Part shown: positions 7,730 through 15,706 of the stretch, in pieces
How the letters are laid out: every line of letters starts with the position of its first letter
Position numbering within the stretch: position 1 is the first letter of the stretch
From: Metabacillus rhizolycopersici
GTDB taxonomy: Bacteria; Bacillota; Bacilli; Bacillales; Bacillaceae
Length of the DNA: 26,507 nt
Direction: 5' to 3'
Assembly (NCBI RefSeq): GCF_020075705.1
Contig: NZ_JAIQUM010000070.1
Location: 1-26,507, forward strand
Position numbers and translations under genes: made by a program
The notes under the pieces: generated by a model
Told to the model about the DNA's origin: nothing
Databases searched by the model: none
Seen by the model: the letters and a program-made list of their open reading frames with translations, nothing else

Positions 7730-8350
7730 TTATATAGTAGCTTTTTTAAAGTCATTTTCATATTCCTTAACGAACCTATAAAAAGTTGTCTTTTTAACAT
7801 CTAATTCACCCATAGCTTTAACGGCAGTAATCTCTCCTGCTTTCCAACAATCATAGACTTTTTTAAAATCTTCTGTAACCTGTACTTTAGGTCGACCAAA
7901 TACCGCACCATTTTGCAAAGCCAAATCAATACCTTCACGCTGCCGTTTTCGAATTCGATTCCTTTCTTCTTCCGCCATCCAGGAAAGAATCTGCAAAACA
8001 AGATCCGCAATGAAGGTTCCTAAACTATCCTTAAATTGAGTCGTGTCGAGCAAAGGCATATCTGCCACCACGATATCGGCCTGGATGTTCTTCGTGATGT
8101 CATTCCATTCCTGTAAAATCTCTTCCTTGTTCCGTCCAAAGCGATCCAAGGAATGGATATATAGAACATCTCCTTTTCTCAACATTCGTTTAAGCAACTG
8201 ATATTGAGTTCAATTAAAGTCCTTTCCACTTTGTTTGTCCATGAAAATGTCTCGTTCGCCTATCCCCTTTTCTTTCATGGCCTCAAATTTCCGTCCCTCA
8301 TTTTGATCGTTACTGCTAACTCGTATGTATCCAAACTTTCGAACGTCCAT
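7730..8350 (-). pseudogene. Serine resolvase/invertase gene broken by one in-frame stop codon
   Basis: Read from ATG 8350 the gene encodes a complete small serine recombinase of 206 codons. It starts MDVRKFGYIRVSSNDQNEG, with the catalytic serine of the RVS motif at residue 12, continues through LYIHSLDRFGRNKEEI and the long E-helix (MAEEERNRIRKRQREGID), and ends in a helix-turn-helix DNA-binding domain (KAMGELDVKKTTFYRFVKEYE). Codon 47 is TGA (8212-8210) in the context KDFN-stop-TQYQLLKR, where related resolvases commonly carry an arginine; CGA to TGA is a single transition. GGAG lies upstream of the ATG. The part after the stop reopens at 8197 but lacks the nucleophile, so it could not recombine DNA. 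A res-like repeat cluster lies upstream; no transposase is nearby. Confidence 0.87.
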
Positions 8351-8397
8351 TTGAATCTCCTTCATTTTGGTTCTTTTTCTCTTATTCTATTAAAAAA

Positions 8398-8504
8398 CGT
8401 TCGGAAAAGTATATATAATTCAACGAACGTTCGAAAATTAATTTTAAAGTTTTACGAACGCTAATATTGACCGTTTTTGAACAAAAAATAACCGTTCGTA
8501 AAAG
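8398..8504. repeat. Candidate res site of the broken resolvase
   Basis: Five copies of the core CGTTCG/CGAACG or near variants lie in 107 bp next to the resolvase start. The first pair (CGTTCG 8398-8403 and CGAACG 8424-8429) encloses an AT-rich centre, as in a crossover subsite I. The second pair (8428-8433 and 8455-8460) makes a subsite II. CCGTTTTTGAAC (8471-8482) and CCGTTCGTAAAA (8492-8503) could be subsite III. Position and layout fit a resolvase-res module; the subsite assignment is inference. Confidence 0.55.
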
Positions 8505-8577
8505 TGTTGATTTAAAATAAAGTTTGATAATATAAAAAGGTTCGATAATTTGATAAAACCCTTAAACCCCAGCTGTA

Positions 8578-8609
8578 TTGTTCAATTAAAGAGCCTGTTT
8601 ATTGAACAA
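8578..8609 (-). terminator. Hairpin spanning the stop codon of the second epimerase
   Basis: TTGTTCAAT (8578-8586) and ATTGAACAA (8601-8609) form a 9-bp stem that includes the gene's last codons and its TAA. There is no U-tract, so any terminator role is weak. Confidence 0.4.
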
Positions 8610-9635
8610 ATAACTTATTTTGTATTTTGTTTGGGAGGCGTAAATCTCGTCTGCAAGAAGAATAATATCTCCAAAATTTTCAAATTCGATCGCTCCTGGA
8701 GCAACTTGGGTTTCAAACGTTATTCCACCGTGTTGAATTAATTTTTCTCCGTGCATAAGTGGCACACCTTCCACATTATTCGCAGTATAAACAACTATCG
8801 TAGGGTTTTCTGTGTATACCTCAACCTTTATTTTCTCGTCAGGACTAATTAATTTCGCTGCAATTTGATAAAGACTTGAGCACGTAAGGAAGAATGGATG
8901 ATCTATCCCTCGAACCTTTTTCACTTCTGCATCACTGGATTCAAAGGTTGATTTTAATTTCTTCTGGGTTCGGAAATCATAAGGCGTTCCAATTACGCTT
9001 CGCTTTTCACCAGTTACCGTGGTATCTGCATTTACTGGTGCAAATTCTTCTGAAAATATTTGCAAAGAATGATCATCGATTGGATTACTTGGATGTCCTG
9101 TTAAGTTAAAATAGACGTGATTTGTCGGATTAAAAATTGTATCTTTATCACTTTTTGCTTGATAGCCCACTGACCAAATATTTAAGTTGTCCAATGTATA
9201 AGTCACACTTACTTCCAAATTCCCTGGAAAACCATTCTCGCCATCAGGTGAATTTGTTGAAAAGATGATTGATGCACTTTGATCCGTCTCATTCACTTCA
9301 TAATCCCAAATTTTCTCATCGAACCCAAGGTTTCCACCGTGTAAAGTATTCCCTGATTGATTTACAGACGTTTTATAAAGTGATTCATCAAGTGAAAATT
9401 CACCATTTTTTATTCTTCCAGCGACTCTTCCTATTGTTGCTCCGTAGTATGTTTCTTTCTTGTAATCCTCAATAGAGTCAAATCCCAATACTATATTCTC
9501 GCGACCTGAATCCGTTGGGACAAAAAGATTGACGATTCTTGCACCATAGTTTGAAACTTCTAATATCACTCCATTATCATTTTCAATAGTAAACAGTAAG
9601 ACTTCATCCCCAAACGGACTTTGTGTTAATTTCAT
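8586..9635 (-). CDS. Second aldose 1-epimerase (mutarotase)
   Basis: The 349-residue protein is another GalM-family mutarotase. It shows GATIGRVAGRI, NTLHGGNLGFDEKIW, the catalytic-histidine segment NPTNHVYFNLTG, RGIDHPFFL and the catalytic-glutamate segment FETQVAPGAIE. It is only moderately similar to the epimerase at 4757-5803, so the two are diverged paralogs or of separate origin rather than a recent duplication. It lies downstream of and in the same direction as araBDA-araE but is separated from them by a terminator (9929-9957) and repeat copy A, so it is probably transcribed separately. Arabinose is a reasonable substrate by context, but this is not shown by the sequence. Confidence 0.92.
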   Translation of the reverse strand: MKLTQSPFGDEVLLFTIENDNGVILEVSNYGARIVNLFVPTDSGRENIVLGFDSIEDYKKETYYGATIGRVAGRIKNGEFSLDESLYKTSVNQSGNTLHGGNLGFDEKIWDYEVNETDQSASIIFSTNSPDGENGFPGNLEVSVTYTLDNLNIWSVGYQAKSDKDTIFNPTNHVYFNLTGHPSNPIDDHSLQIFSEEFAPVNADTTVTGEKRSVIGTPYDFRTQKKLKSTFESSDAEVKKVRGIDHPFFLTCSSLYQIAAKLISPDEKIKVEVYTENPTIVVYTANNVEGVPLMHGEKLIQHGGITFETQVAPGAIEFENFGDIILLADEIYASQTKYKISYLFNKQAL

Positions 9636-9682
9636 TTTTTCCGGCCCCTTTCACAATTAAATTCTTAAATAACTCTGATAAA

Positions 9683-9890
9683 GTGAGACTTCCATCAGTG
9701 GGGGTTTTCTGCATCCCCCACTGATGGTTAGCAAGACTTATCATGCTCAGGAACGCCACATCCTGTGGCTTCGCCTGACTTGGACGTCAATCCTTCGTCG
9801 GATCTTTACGGGCAGTTATCTCCCACTTATCTTCTTTGCTTCTCTCGAATCTTGAAGTCGGAGTTTTACTGCCCGTTAAGGTGGGATAAA
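9683..9890 (+). mobile_element. Structured repeat copy A: probable non-autonomous IS200/IS605-type element with omegaRNA-like right end
   Basis: This 208-bp non-coding element is about 98% identical to copy B (22927-23135). ATAAA precedes it (9678-9682) and ATAAA ends it (9886-9890). Near the left end is a perfect 13-bp hairpin (9692-9704 with 9715-9727). A second stem is GCCACA/TGTGGC (9755-9760, 9764-9769). At the right end ACGGGCAGT (9808-9816) pairs with ACTGCCCGT (9868-9876), while CCCAC (9822-9826), lying between those arms, pairs with GTGGG (9881-9885) beyond them, which is a pseudoknot ending exactly at ATAAA. Subterminal hairpins, no terminal inverted repeats, a short motif at both ends and a 3' pseudoknot fit an IS200/IS605 derivative whose right end encodes a TnpB guide RNA. 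No tnpA or tnpB lies in the window. The family assignment is inference from structure. Confidence 0.65.
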
Positions 9891-9928
9891 TGTAGGCAAA
9901 AACAGAATGTTCCGACCGTTTCTAAGTT

Positions 9929-9957
9929 AAAAAATGGCCGAAGTAGCAACTCCGGCC
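9929..9957 (-). terminator. Terminator of the arabinose operon
   Basis: On the minus strand GGCCG and CGGCC (complement of 9953-9957 and 9936-9940), extended by an AGT/ACT pair after one mismatch, form a hairpin followed by ATTTTTT. It lies about 105 nt past the araE stop and ends araBDA-araE transcription before repeat copy A and the second epimerase. Between 9958 and 10061 there is only a small ATGAGCA/TGCTCAT dyad (9973-9995). Confidence 0.8.
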
Positions 9958-10061
9958 TCAAGAAAGGAATCGTATGAGCAAATCAACATGCTCATGATTT
10001 GTATATGATCAACACAGAATTGTCTTCACCTGATTCAAAATGCACGATTAAACTATATTTA

Positions 10062-11435
10062 TTACGCTCCAACTGACTCAGCTGATTTTTTTTCAGAACG
10101 AGCTGCCATTTCTGTTTCGATTTGTTCTAAGGTGCGACCTTTCGTTTCTACAACTACAAAACGTACGAAGATTAACCCTAGAATACAAATGAAACCGAAA
10201 GCTGAGAAGATTACCCCAAAACTATACTTAGCAGTGAGAATTGGGAAAACAAGTCCAATGGCAAGTGAACCTGTCCAGTTGAAGGCAGATGATATCCCTG
10301 CACCAATTCCGCGTACAGCAAGTGGGAAGATTTCCCCAACGATAATCCAAGTAAGCGGCGCCCAAGAAAACGCATAGAAAAGGATGAAGCAGCAAAGCGA
10401 GATCAATGTTATCCAGTTGAGCGCGCTTTCATTGATTCCGAATGCTCCTAAGATAGCCGGTGTAAAGAATGAAAGTGCCATACCCGCTCCACCAACAGTA
10501 AGGATTGTACGGCGGTTATATTTATCAACAAACTTTAAGAAAATAACCGTTGTCACCACGAAAATTACACCGACGATAACAGTAAATCCAGCAGCTACCT
10601 GTGGTGCCAATCCAACGTCACGGGCAATACTTGTGGCATAATAAACGATGGAGTTTGCTCCTTGAATTTGCTGAAGGGTTGCCATCCCCACCCCGATAAT
10701 TAAAGCCAAGCGGAATCTCTTATGAAATAATTGACCACTCCCTGAATTTTCATGTTTGGCAACATCTACAATCTCTGAAATTTCGGCCTCTATTTCTTCT
10801 TTTGAACTGCGAACAGAGGCTAATACTTCACGTGCTTTATCTGCCATACCCTTTTTAATTAAGTAACGTGGTGATTCTGGAAGTCTTAACATCCCAATGA
10901 ATAATATAATGGCAGGTATTGCAGCACTAGCGAACATATAACGCCAACTGTTTGGAAACGGCTCCAAAATAAAAGCCACAATATAACTTAACAACATTCC
11001 ACTAACAATCATTAATTGGTTTAATCCAGAAAGTTTCCCGCGAGTATTTGCCGGTGCTATTTCGGACATGTATGCAGGAACTAAAGAAGAAGCTGTACCG
11101 ACTGCTATCCCTAAGAGGATACGAAAGACTGTCAAACTGATTTCTTCCGGTGCAACGGCCGAACCAAGCCCGCCTACAAAGAAAACTACAGAGGCAATCA
11201 AGATTAACTTTCTACGACCAAACTTATCTCCGAATAAACCGCTTACAATCGACCCTAAGATCGCTCCACCCATTAATGAAGATACTACGATTCCCAACCA
11301 TAATGGACTCAAATCAAAGTCTACCCGAATATGACCTTCCGCACCAGCAGTAATCCCGATATCATAGCCAAACAAGATACCAGCAAATGAGCCAAAGAAG
11401 AAGATAAACTTACTAGATATTTTACCTTTACTCAT
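10062..11435 (-). CDS. araE: Arabinose:H+ symporter of the MFS sugar porter family (AraE-like)
   Basis: The 457-residue protein has about 12 membrane segments and sugar-porter motifs GILFGYDIGITAGA in helix 1, GDKFGRRK after helix 2, RGKLSGLNQ after helix 4, PESPRYLIKKG after helix 6, QQIQGANSIVYYA in helix 7 and VETKGRTLEQIE after helix 12. It is the last gene of the araB-araD-araA-araE operon, so L-arabinose is the likely substrate, as for Bacillus AraE. The start is placed at ATG 11435 (MSKGKISSKF) because AAGGAGAG lies 8 nt upstream; the upstream ATG at 11462 has no ribosome-binding site. A 9-bp hairpin separates it from araA. It differs clearly from the xylose-block transporter. Confidence 0.9.
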   Translation of the reverse strand: MSKGKISSKFIFFFGSFAGILFGYDIGITAGAEGHIRVDFDLSPLWLGIVVSSLMGGAILGSIVSGLFGDKFGRRKLILIASVVFFVGGLGSAVAPEEISLTVFRILLGIAVGTASSLVPAYMSEIAPANTRGKLSGLNQLMIVSGMLLSYIVAFILEPFPNSWRYMFASAAIPAIILFIGMLRLPESPRYLIKKGMADKAREVLASVRSSKEEIEAEISEIVDVAKHENSGSGQLFHKRFRLALIIGVGMATLQQIQGANSIVYYATSIARDVGLAPQVAAGFTVIVGVIFVVTTVIFLKFVDKYNRRTILTVGGAGMALSFFTPAILGAFGINESALNWITLISLCCFILFYAFSWAPLTWIIVGEIFPLAVRGIGAGISSAFNWTGSLAIGLVFPILTAKYSFGVIFSAFGFICILGLIFVRFVVVETKGRTLEQIETEMAARSEKKSAESVGA

Positions 11436-11498
11436 GATCCTATCTCTCCTTTTCATTTTCATTAAAAACTACGATTCTTTGTATTTTGATTTTACCTC

Positions 11499-11522
11499 CC
11501 AAGGAAGAGTGAACTTCCTTGG
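11499..11522 (-). terminator. Intercistronic hairpin between araA and araE
   Basis: CCAAGGAAG and CTTCCTTGG form a perfect 9-bp stem with a 6-nt loop, 12 nt after the araA stop. No U-tract follows. It most likely stabilises the araBDA portion of the mRNA or lowers read-through into the transporter gene. Confidence 0.55.
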
Positions 11523-11534
11523 AGAGCAGATATT

Positions 11535-12959
11535 TCACTTAATAATGACGTAATCCAAGTCAACGAGTTTTGCATAGGTTACAATTTGGTCTGTTGTTAA
11601 ATTCAATGAAACAACTGTGTGATGACCACCGCCATTTTCAATCCAGGCTTTAACCCCATCTTGGAAGTTTGGCTTCACATTCCAAAGTACACGGGCCACT
11701 GGAAGATTTGGAGCTGGTTTAGTTGGCTCAAATGCAGAAACTTCGTTGATCAAAAGTTTGTAATGAGTACCAAAGTCAGCCATTGAAACAACCACACCGT
11801 CTCCTGCTTTTCCGTCAAATACTAAACGTGCAGGATCTTCACGATCACCAATCCCTAATGGAGATACGATAATTTTTGGTTTGTTACTTGCTAAAGTTGG
11901 GTCTACTTCAAGCATATGTGATTGAAGGATTGATTCTTGGCCCGCAGCTAATTCATATGTGTAATCTTCCATAAAGCCAGTTGATTGGTTATGGCTCATC
12001 ACTTTGAGTAAGCGATCGAGCGCTGCAGTCTTCCAATCTCCTTCACCAGCAAACCCATATCCCTGTGCCATCAAACGTTGGACTGCAAGACCAGGTAGCT
12101 GTTTCATATCATATAAAACTTCGAAGTTAGTTGTAAAGGCATTGTAACCACCAGCATCAAGGAAACGCTTAATAGCGATTTCATAGCTTGCTTGTACTTT
12201 TACACTAGCTTCCCAATCTTCCTTACTGTAAGTACCATAATCAAATTCATAAAGGTCTGCATATTCTGTAAATAAGTCATCAATTTCTTCGTCCTTAACA
12301 GCATTCACGTATTGAACAAGGTCCCCAATACCAAAGTAGTCAACTGTCCACCCAAATTGAATTTGTGCTTCAACCTTATCCCCTTCGGTAACTCCAACGT
12401 TACGCATGTTGTCACCAAAGCGAGCGACTTTAATGTTGAAACTTTCGTTATAAGCAACCGCTACGTCCATCCATTCTGCAATCTGCTGTTGCACTTCAGC
12501 GCGTTGCCAGTAACCTACTACAACTTTATTTTGTTTGTTCAAACGGGCATTGATAAAACCATATTCACGGTCACCATGAGCTGATTGGTTTAGGTTCATG
12601 AAGTCCATATCAATTGTTGCCCAAGGAATACTTTCATTGAATTGTGTTGCTAAATGAAGTAATGGTTTTTGTAATAATTTTGTTCCGCGAATCCACATCT
12701 TCGCAGGAGAGAACGTATGCATCCAAGTGATGACACCGGCAACTTCGTCACGATAGTTGATTTCTTTCATGATACTTGTGATTTTATCTGCACTAACAGC
12801 TAAATCTTGCAATACAAGTGGGTAAGGTAAAATACCGCTTTCATTTAATGTATCGGTCATCGTTTGTGCGTGTGCTTTGACTTCTGCTAACGCTTCTTCC
12901 CCATAAAGATGTTGTGAGCCTATAACAAACCAAAATTCTTTTTTTCCTATTGTTTCCAT
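11535..12959 (-). CDS. araA: AraA, L-arabinose isomerase
   Basis: AraA interconverts L-arabinose and L-ribulose in the cytoplasm with a manganese cofactor. The 474-residue length and the start [19 protein letters not shown] are characteristic. Other conserved segments are [31 protein letters not shown], split here around the [11 protein letters not shown] motif, [13 protein letters not shown] with a catalytic glutamate, and the C-terminal GGGHHTVVS metal-site histidines. AGAGGAT precedes the ATG. It follows araD by 41 bp, a gap containing an 8-bp tandem repeat. It is the third gene of the operon, an order (B-D-A) different from B. subtilis (A-B-D). Confidence 0.97.
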   Translation of the reverse strand: METIGKKEFWFVIGSQHLYGEEALAEVKAHAQTMTDTLNESGILPYPLVLQDLAVSADKITSIMKEINYRDEVAGVITWMHTFSPAKMWIRGTKLLQKPLLHLATQFNESIPWATIDMDFMNLNQSAHGDREYGFINARLNKQNKVVVGYWQRAEVQQQIAEWMDVAVAYNESFNIKVARFGDNMRNVGVTEGDKVEAQIQFGWTVDYFGIGDLVQYVNAVKDEEIDDLFTEYADLYEFDYGTYSKEDWEASVKVQASYEIAIKRFLDAGGYNAFTTNFEVLYDMKQLPGLAVQRLMAQGYGFAGEGDWKTAALDRLLKVMSHNQSTGFMEDYTYELAAGQESILQSHMLEVDPTLASNKPKIIVSPLGIGDREDPARLVFDGKAGDGVVVSMADFGTHYKLLINEVSAFEPTKPAPNLPVARVLWNVKPNFQDGVKAWIENGGGHHTVVSLNLTTDQIVTYAKLVDLDYVIIK

Positions 12960-12975
12960 AATGATCCTCTTTTCT

Positions 12976-12998
12976 TAGTTTGATAGTTTGATAGTTTG
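12976..12998. repeat. 8-bp tandem repeat in the araD-araA gap
   Basis: The unit AGTTTGAT (TAGTTTGA in another phase) occurs nearly three times between the araD stop codon and the araA Shine-Dalgarno. A change in unit number would alter the gap by 8 bp. No function is evident. Confidence 0.5.
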
Positions 12999-13000
12999 TA

Positions 13001-13696
13001 TTACTTCTGCCCATAATAGGCATTTTTCCCATGTTTCCGTAAATAGTGTTTATCTAAAATACGTTTTGGTAATTCTTTAGCAAAATGATTTAATTCTCGT
13101 GCAAATAAATTCATTTTCGAAATTTCTTCTAACACAACACTATTCATTACCGCTGATTTTGCATCTTTGCCCCAAGTAAATGGAGCATGACCATGAAGTA
13201 AGACACCGGGAACTGCTAATATATCTAACCCACGCTCTTCAAATGTTTCGATGATTACATTACCAGTTTCCACTTCATATCCACGATCAATCTCCTCTTG
13301 TGTCAAGAAGCGGGCACATGGTACCGAACCATAGAATGTATCTGCATGAGTGGTCCCCATCGCTGGAACATCAAGGCCTGCTTGAGCCCAAATTGTCGCC
13401 CAAGTTGAATGAGTGTGCACGATGCCACCGATTTCTGGGTAATGCTTATAAAGTACTGCGTGAGTCGGTGTATCTGATGAAGGGTTCAACTCTCCTTCAA
13501 CAACATTGCCATCTAAATCAACAACCACCATATCACTAGCTTTCATCGTTTCATAATCAACACCACTAGGTTTGATAACAAATAAACCACTTTCACGATC
13601 AATGGCACTTGCATTTCCCCATGTGTATTTCACGAGTCCATGTTTAGGTAAGTTCAAATTTGCTTGAAATACTTCTTCTTTCAATTGTTCTAACAA
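13001..13696 (-). CDS. araD: AraD, L-ribulose-5-phosphate 4-epimerase
   Basis: AraD converts L-ribulose 5-phosphate to D-xylulose 5-phosphate, the point where arabinose and xylose catabolism meet. The 231-residue protein is a class II aldolase-fold zinc enzyme: [14 protein letters not shown] near residues 24-37, the metal-binding [12 protein letters not shown] near 95-106 and [10 protein letters not shown] near 167-176. The start is TTG 13696, with GGAGG 8 nt upstream; no ATG lies nearby in frame. The araB stop TGA (13700-13698) is one base before this TTG, so araB and araD are translationally coupled. Confidence 0.95.
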   Translation of the reverse strand: MLEQLKEEVFQANLNLPKHGLVKYTWGNASAIDRESGLFVIKPSGVDYETMKASDMVVVDLDGNVVEGELNPSSDTPTHAVLYKHYPEIGGIVHTHSTWATIWAQAGLDVPAMGTTHADTFYGSVPCARFLTQEEIDRGYEVETGNVIIETFEERGLDILAVPGVLLHGHAPFTWGKDAKSAVMNSVVLEEISKMNLFARELNHFAKELPKRILDKHYLRKHGKNAYYGQK

Positions 13697-13697
13697 G

Positions 13698-15320
13698 TCA
13701 ATTCCTCCAGTGTTCCACTAAATTATCTACAGCGGCCTGCTCAATCACTAAACCTTTTTTGTATCGTTCGATAAATGCTTCAAATCCTTTAACGTCAAAT
13801 CCATCAGGATAAATTTCTTGCTCATCAACCTTTTCAAAGACTTTTTTGTCGAGGAAGTCTTCTAAACTTTCTTTTTGATCTTTGTTCATCATGTAAGAAG
13901 CAAGAATAGCAATTCCCCACGCACCGCCTTCTCCGGCTGTTGCCATTACTGAAACTGGAGCATTCATTGCGGCTGCAACAATTTTTTGTCCAACAACAGG
14001 GGTTTTGAATAAACCACCGTGAGCTAAAATGCTATCAATTGTGACATTTTCTTTCTTTGTCAAAATATCCATTCCGATTTTCAAAGCACCAAAAGCAGTA
14101 AAAAGATGAGTCCGCATGAAGTTTGCTAAATTGAACCTACTCTCAGATGAGCGGACAAATAGTGGTCGGCCTTTTTCTAATCCTGTGATATTTTCACCTG
14201 AGAAATAACCGTAGCTAAGCAAACCACCACCATCTGGGTCGGCTTCCAAAGCTTTATTTAACATCACATCGAATAATTTATTCGTTTCAACCTTTTGTCC
14301 CATTGCCTCAGAAAATTCACGGAACAATCCCAGCCATGCATTGATATCACTTGAACAGTTATTCGCATGAACCATCGCAACTGGACTACCGTTCGGTGTA
14401 GTTACCAAATCAATTTCTGGATATACTTTTGAAAGTTCTTTCTCTAATACAATCATGGCAAAAACTGAAGTTCCTACTGAGACGTTTCCAGTACGTTTCC
14501 TCACACTATTCGTAGCAACCATCCCTGTTCCAGCATCACCTTCTGGTGGACAAAGTGGAATGCCTGGTTGTAAATTTCGTGATTTATCCAGAATTTTTGC
14601 TCCAATTTCAGTTAATTCACCTGCTTGTTCGCCTGAGATATAGACTTTAGGAAGAATATCTTTTAGCTTCCAATGATAACCTTTGGTCGCAAGTAGTTCA
14701 TCAAACTGCAAGAGCATCGATTCATTGTAATCTTGTGTTGATTCATCAATTGGGAACATGCCCGAAGCATCCCCAATGCCAATTGCTTTATTACCAGTCA
14801 GTAACCAGTGAATGTATCCAGCTAAAGTAGTAATAACATCAATACGAGGTAAATGTTTCTCTTCGTTTAATATCGCTTGATAAAGGTGAGCAATACTCCA
14901 CCGTTCAGGGATATTGAATTGGAATCTATCAGTTAATTCTTTTGCTGCAACACTGGTTGTTGCATTACGCCAAGTCCGAAACGGAACAAGTAGCTCGCCA
15001 GTGTTGTCAAAAGCCATATATCCGTGCATCATTGCAGAAAATCCAATAGAACCAACTGTTCGAATTGTGATTCCATAATTTCGTTCAACTTCTTGCTTCA
15101 TTTCACTATAAGCTGCTTGCAGACCAGTGATAATATCCACTAAGTTGTACGTCCAAAATCCATCTTCCAAAAGGTTTTCCCACTCATAACTTCCAGATGC
15201 GATTGTTTCAAAACTATTATCAATCAAAACTGCTTTGATACGTGTTGATCCGAATTCGATTCCAAGTGAAGTTTTCCCCTCAATAATCGCTTGTTTTATG
15301 TCTACTCGATTCGTTTTCAC
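13698..15320 (-). CDS. araB: AraB, ribulokinase
   Basis: AraB phosphorylates L-ribulose to L-ribulose 5-phosphate. The 540-residue protein is an FGGY-family kinase, with the N-terminal phosphate-binding segment [17 protein letters not shown] near residues 17-33, [48 protein letters not shown] and the C-terminal [12 protein letters not shown] and [12 protein letters not shown] segments that mark ribulokinase. The start is GTG 15320 behind AGAGGGG. It is the first gene of the ara operon; its leader carries a cre (15335-15348) and a GC-rich hairpin, and the promoter holds an AraR box. Its stop is one base from the araD start. Confidence 0.95.
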   Translation of the reverse strand: MKTNRVDIKQAIIEGKTSLGIEFGSTRIKAVLIDNSFETIASGSYEWENLLEDGFWTYNLVDIITGLQAAYSEMKQEVERNYGITIRTVGSIGFSAMMHGYMAFDNTGELLVPFRTWRNATTSVAAKELTDRFQFNIPERWSIAHLYQAILNEEKHLPRIDVITTLAGYIHWLLTGNKAIGIGDASGMFPIDESTQDYNESMLLQFDELLATKGYHWKLKDILPKVYISGEQAGELTEIGAKILDKSRNLQPGIPLCPPEGDAGTGMVATNSVRKRTGNVSVGTSVFAMIVLEKELSKVYPEIDLVTTPNGSPVAMVHANNCSSDINAWLGLFREFSEAMGQKVETNKLFDVMLNKALEADPDGGGLLSYGYFSGENITGLEKGRPLFVRSSESRFNLANFMRTHLFTAFGALKIGMDILTKKENVTIDSILAHGGLFKTPVVGQKIVAAAMNAPVSVMATAGEGGAWGIAILASYMMNKDQKESLEDFLDKKVFEKVDEQEIYPDGFDVKGFEAFIERYKKGLVIEQAAVDNLVEHWRN

Positions 15321-15334
15321 GTTAATCCCCTCTC

Positions 15335-15348
15335 TGATAGCGATTTCA
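15335..15348 (-). promoter_or_regulatory. cre in the araB leader
   Basis: On the minus strand TGAAATCGCTATCA matches the cre consensus at every position. It lies about 50 nt downstream of the predicted ara transcript start and immediately before the araB Shine-Dalgarno, a position suited to CcpA roadblock of elongation. Confidence 0.8.
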
Positions 15349-15359
15349 ATATCTACAAT

Positions 15360-15383
15360 CGAAAGGAGGCGCCTTCCTTTTCG
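15360..15383 (-). promoter_or_regulatory. GC-rich hairpin in the ara operon leader
   Basis: The minus-strand leader reads CGAAAAGGAAGGC then GCCTCCTTTCG, arms that pair over at least ten positions with a bulge. It lies between the predicted transcript start and the cre. No U-tract follows, so mRNA stabilisation is more likely than attenuation. Confidence 0.5.
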
Positions 15384-15404
15384 TTTAACTTTATTTACAA
15401 ACTC

Positions 15405-15433
15405 AGTATATCACCTGTACGTACATTTATCAA
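15405..15433 (-). promoter_or_regulatory. ara operon promoter
   Basis: On the minus strand TTGATA (complement of 15428-15433) and TATACT (complement of 15405-15410) are spaced exactly 17 nt. The spacer contains the TGTACGTACA core of an AraR box, so AraR binding would exclude RNA polymerase. Confidence 0.75.
15411..15430. promoter_or_regulatory. AraR box 1 (ara operon operator)
   Basis: The palindromic core TGTACGTACA (15416-15425) with an AAAT-like flank on the minus strand matches the AraR operator form ATTTGTACGTACAAAT known from B. subtilis. It sits in the promoter spacer. Confidence 0.75.
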
Positions 15434-15638
15434 TAAATATAAAATATGTGCATATAAATTACACAAATACAATTCTCTCATTTTCTCCTTAATGTTTGTA
15501 ATAAAAGGGACTCGTGTGACATAAAACCTAAATAAAAAAATAGAAAAAACAAAAAAATACAGAAAAAATTTTATAGTTTGTTTGGTGATTTGTACAAAAA
15601 TAAGGTAGGATATTTTAATTCATTTAAAGCCATGATAA

Positions 15639-15657
15639 AATAAGTACGTACAAATAT
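15639..15657. promoter_or_regulatory. AraR box 2 (araR side)
   Basis: The core GTACGTAC (15644-15651), flanked by AAGTACGTACAAAT, matches the AraR operator and lies about 50 nt before the araR reading frame, fitting autoregulation and possible looping with box 1 about 227 bp away. A half-like site ATTTGTAC (15588-15595) lies between them. No convincing araR promoter could be fixed. With the ara promoter, leader and cre this accounts for the gene-free stretch 15321-15706. Confidence 0.7.
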
Positions 15658-15706
15658 TTCAAGTGAATAAATTAGAATGCGAACAACTATGAAAGAAGTG
15701 AGTTAA

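Noticed and set aside
8204..8464. Plus-strand open frame opposite the resolvase start
   Set aside because: It runs antisense through the 5' part of the resolvase gene and the res-like repeats, has no ribosome-binding site and no recognisable protein features.
8208..8591. 12-bp direct repeat GTTCAATTAAAG at 8208-8219 and 8580-8591, suggesting an insertion target duplication
   Set aside because: The first copy lies inside the resolvase gene, which stays in frame and colinear on both sides, and the second lies at the epimerase stop within its own hairpin. Chance in AT-rich DNA is simpler.
9692..9727. Left hairpin of the structured repeat as a CRISPR repeat or simple terminator
   Set aside because: There is no regular array of repeats and spacers, and the hairpin is one part of a conserved 208-bp unit with further stems and fixed ends.
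9765..9977. Open frame across structured repeat copy A (and the similar frame at 22968-23195 in copy B)
   Set aside because: The frame follows the repeat's structure, has no ribosome-binding site, ends in different unrelated flanks in the two copies and looks unlike a protein; the repeat is better explained as structured non-coding DNA.
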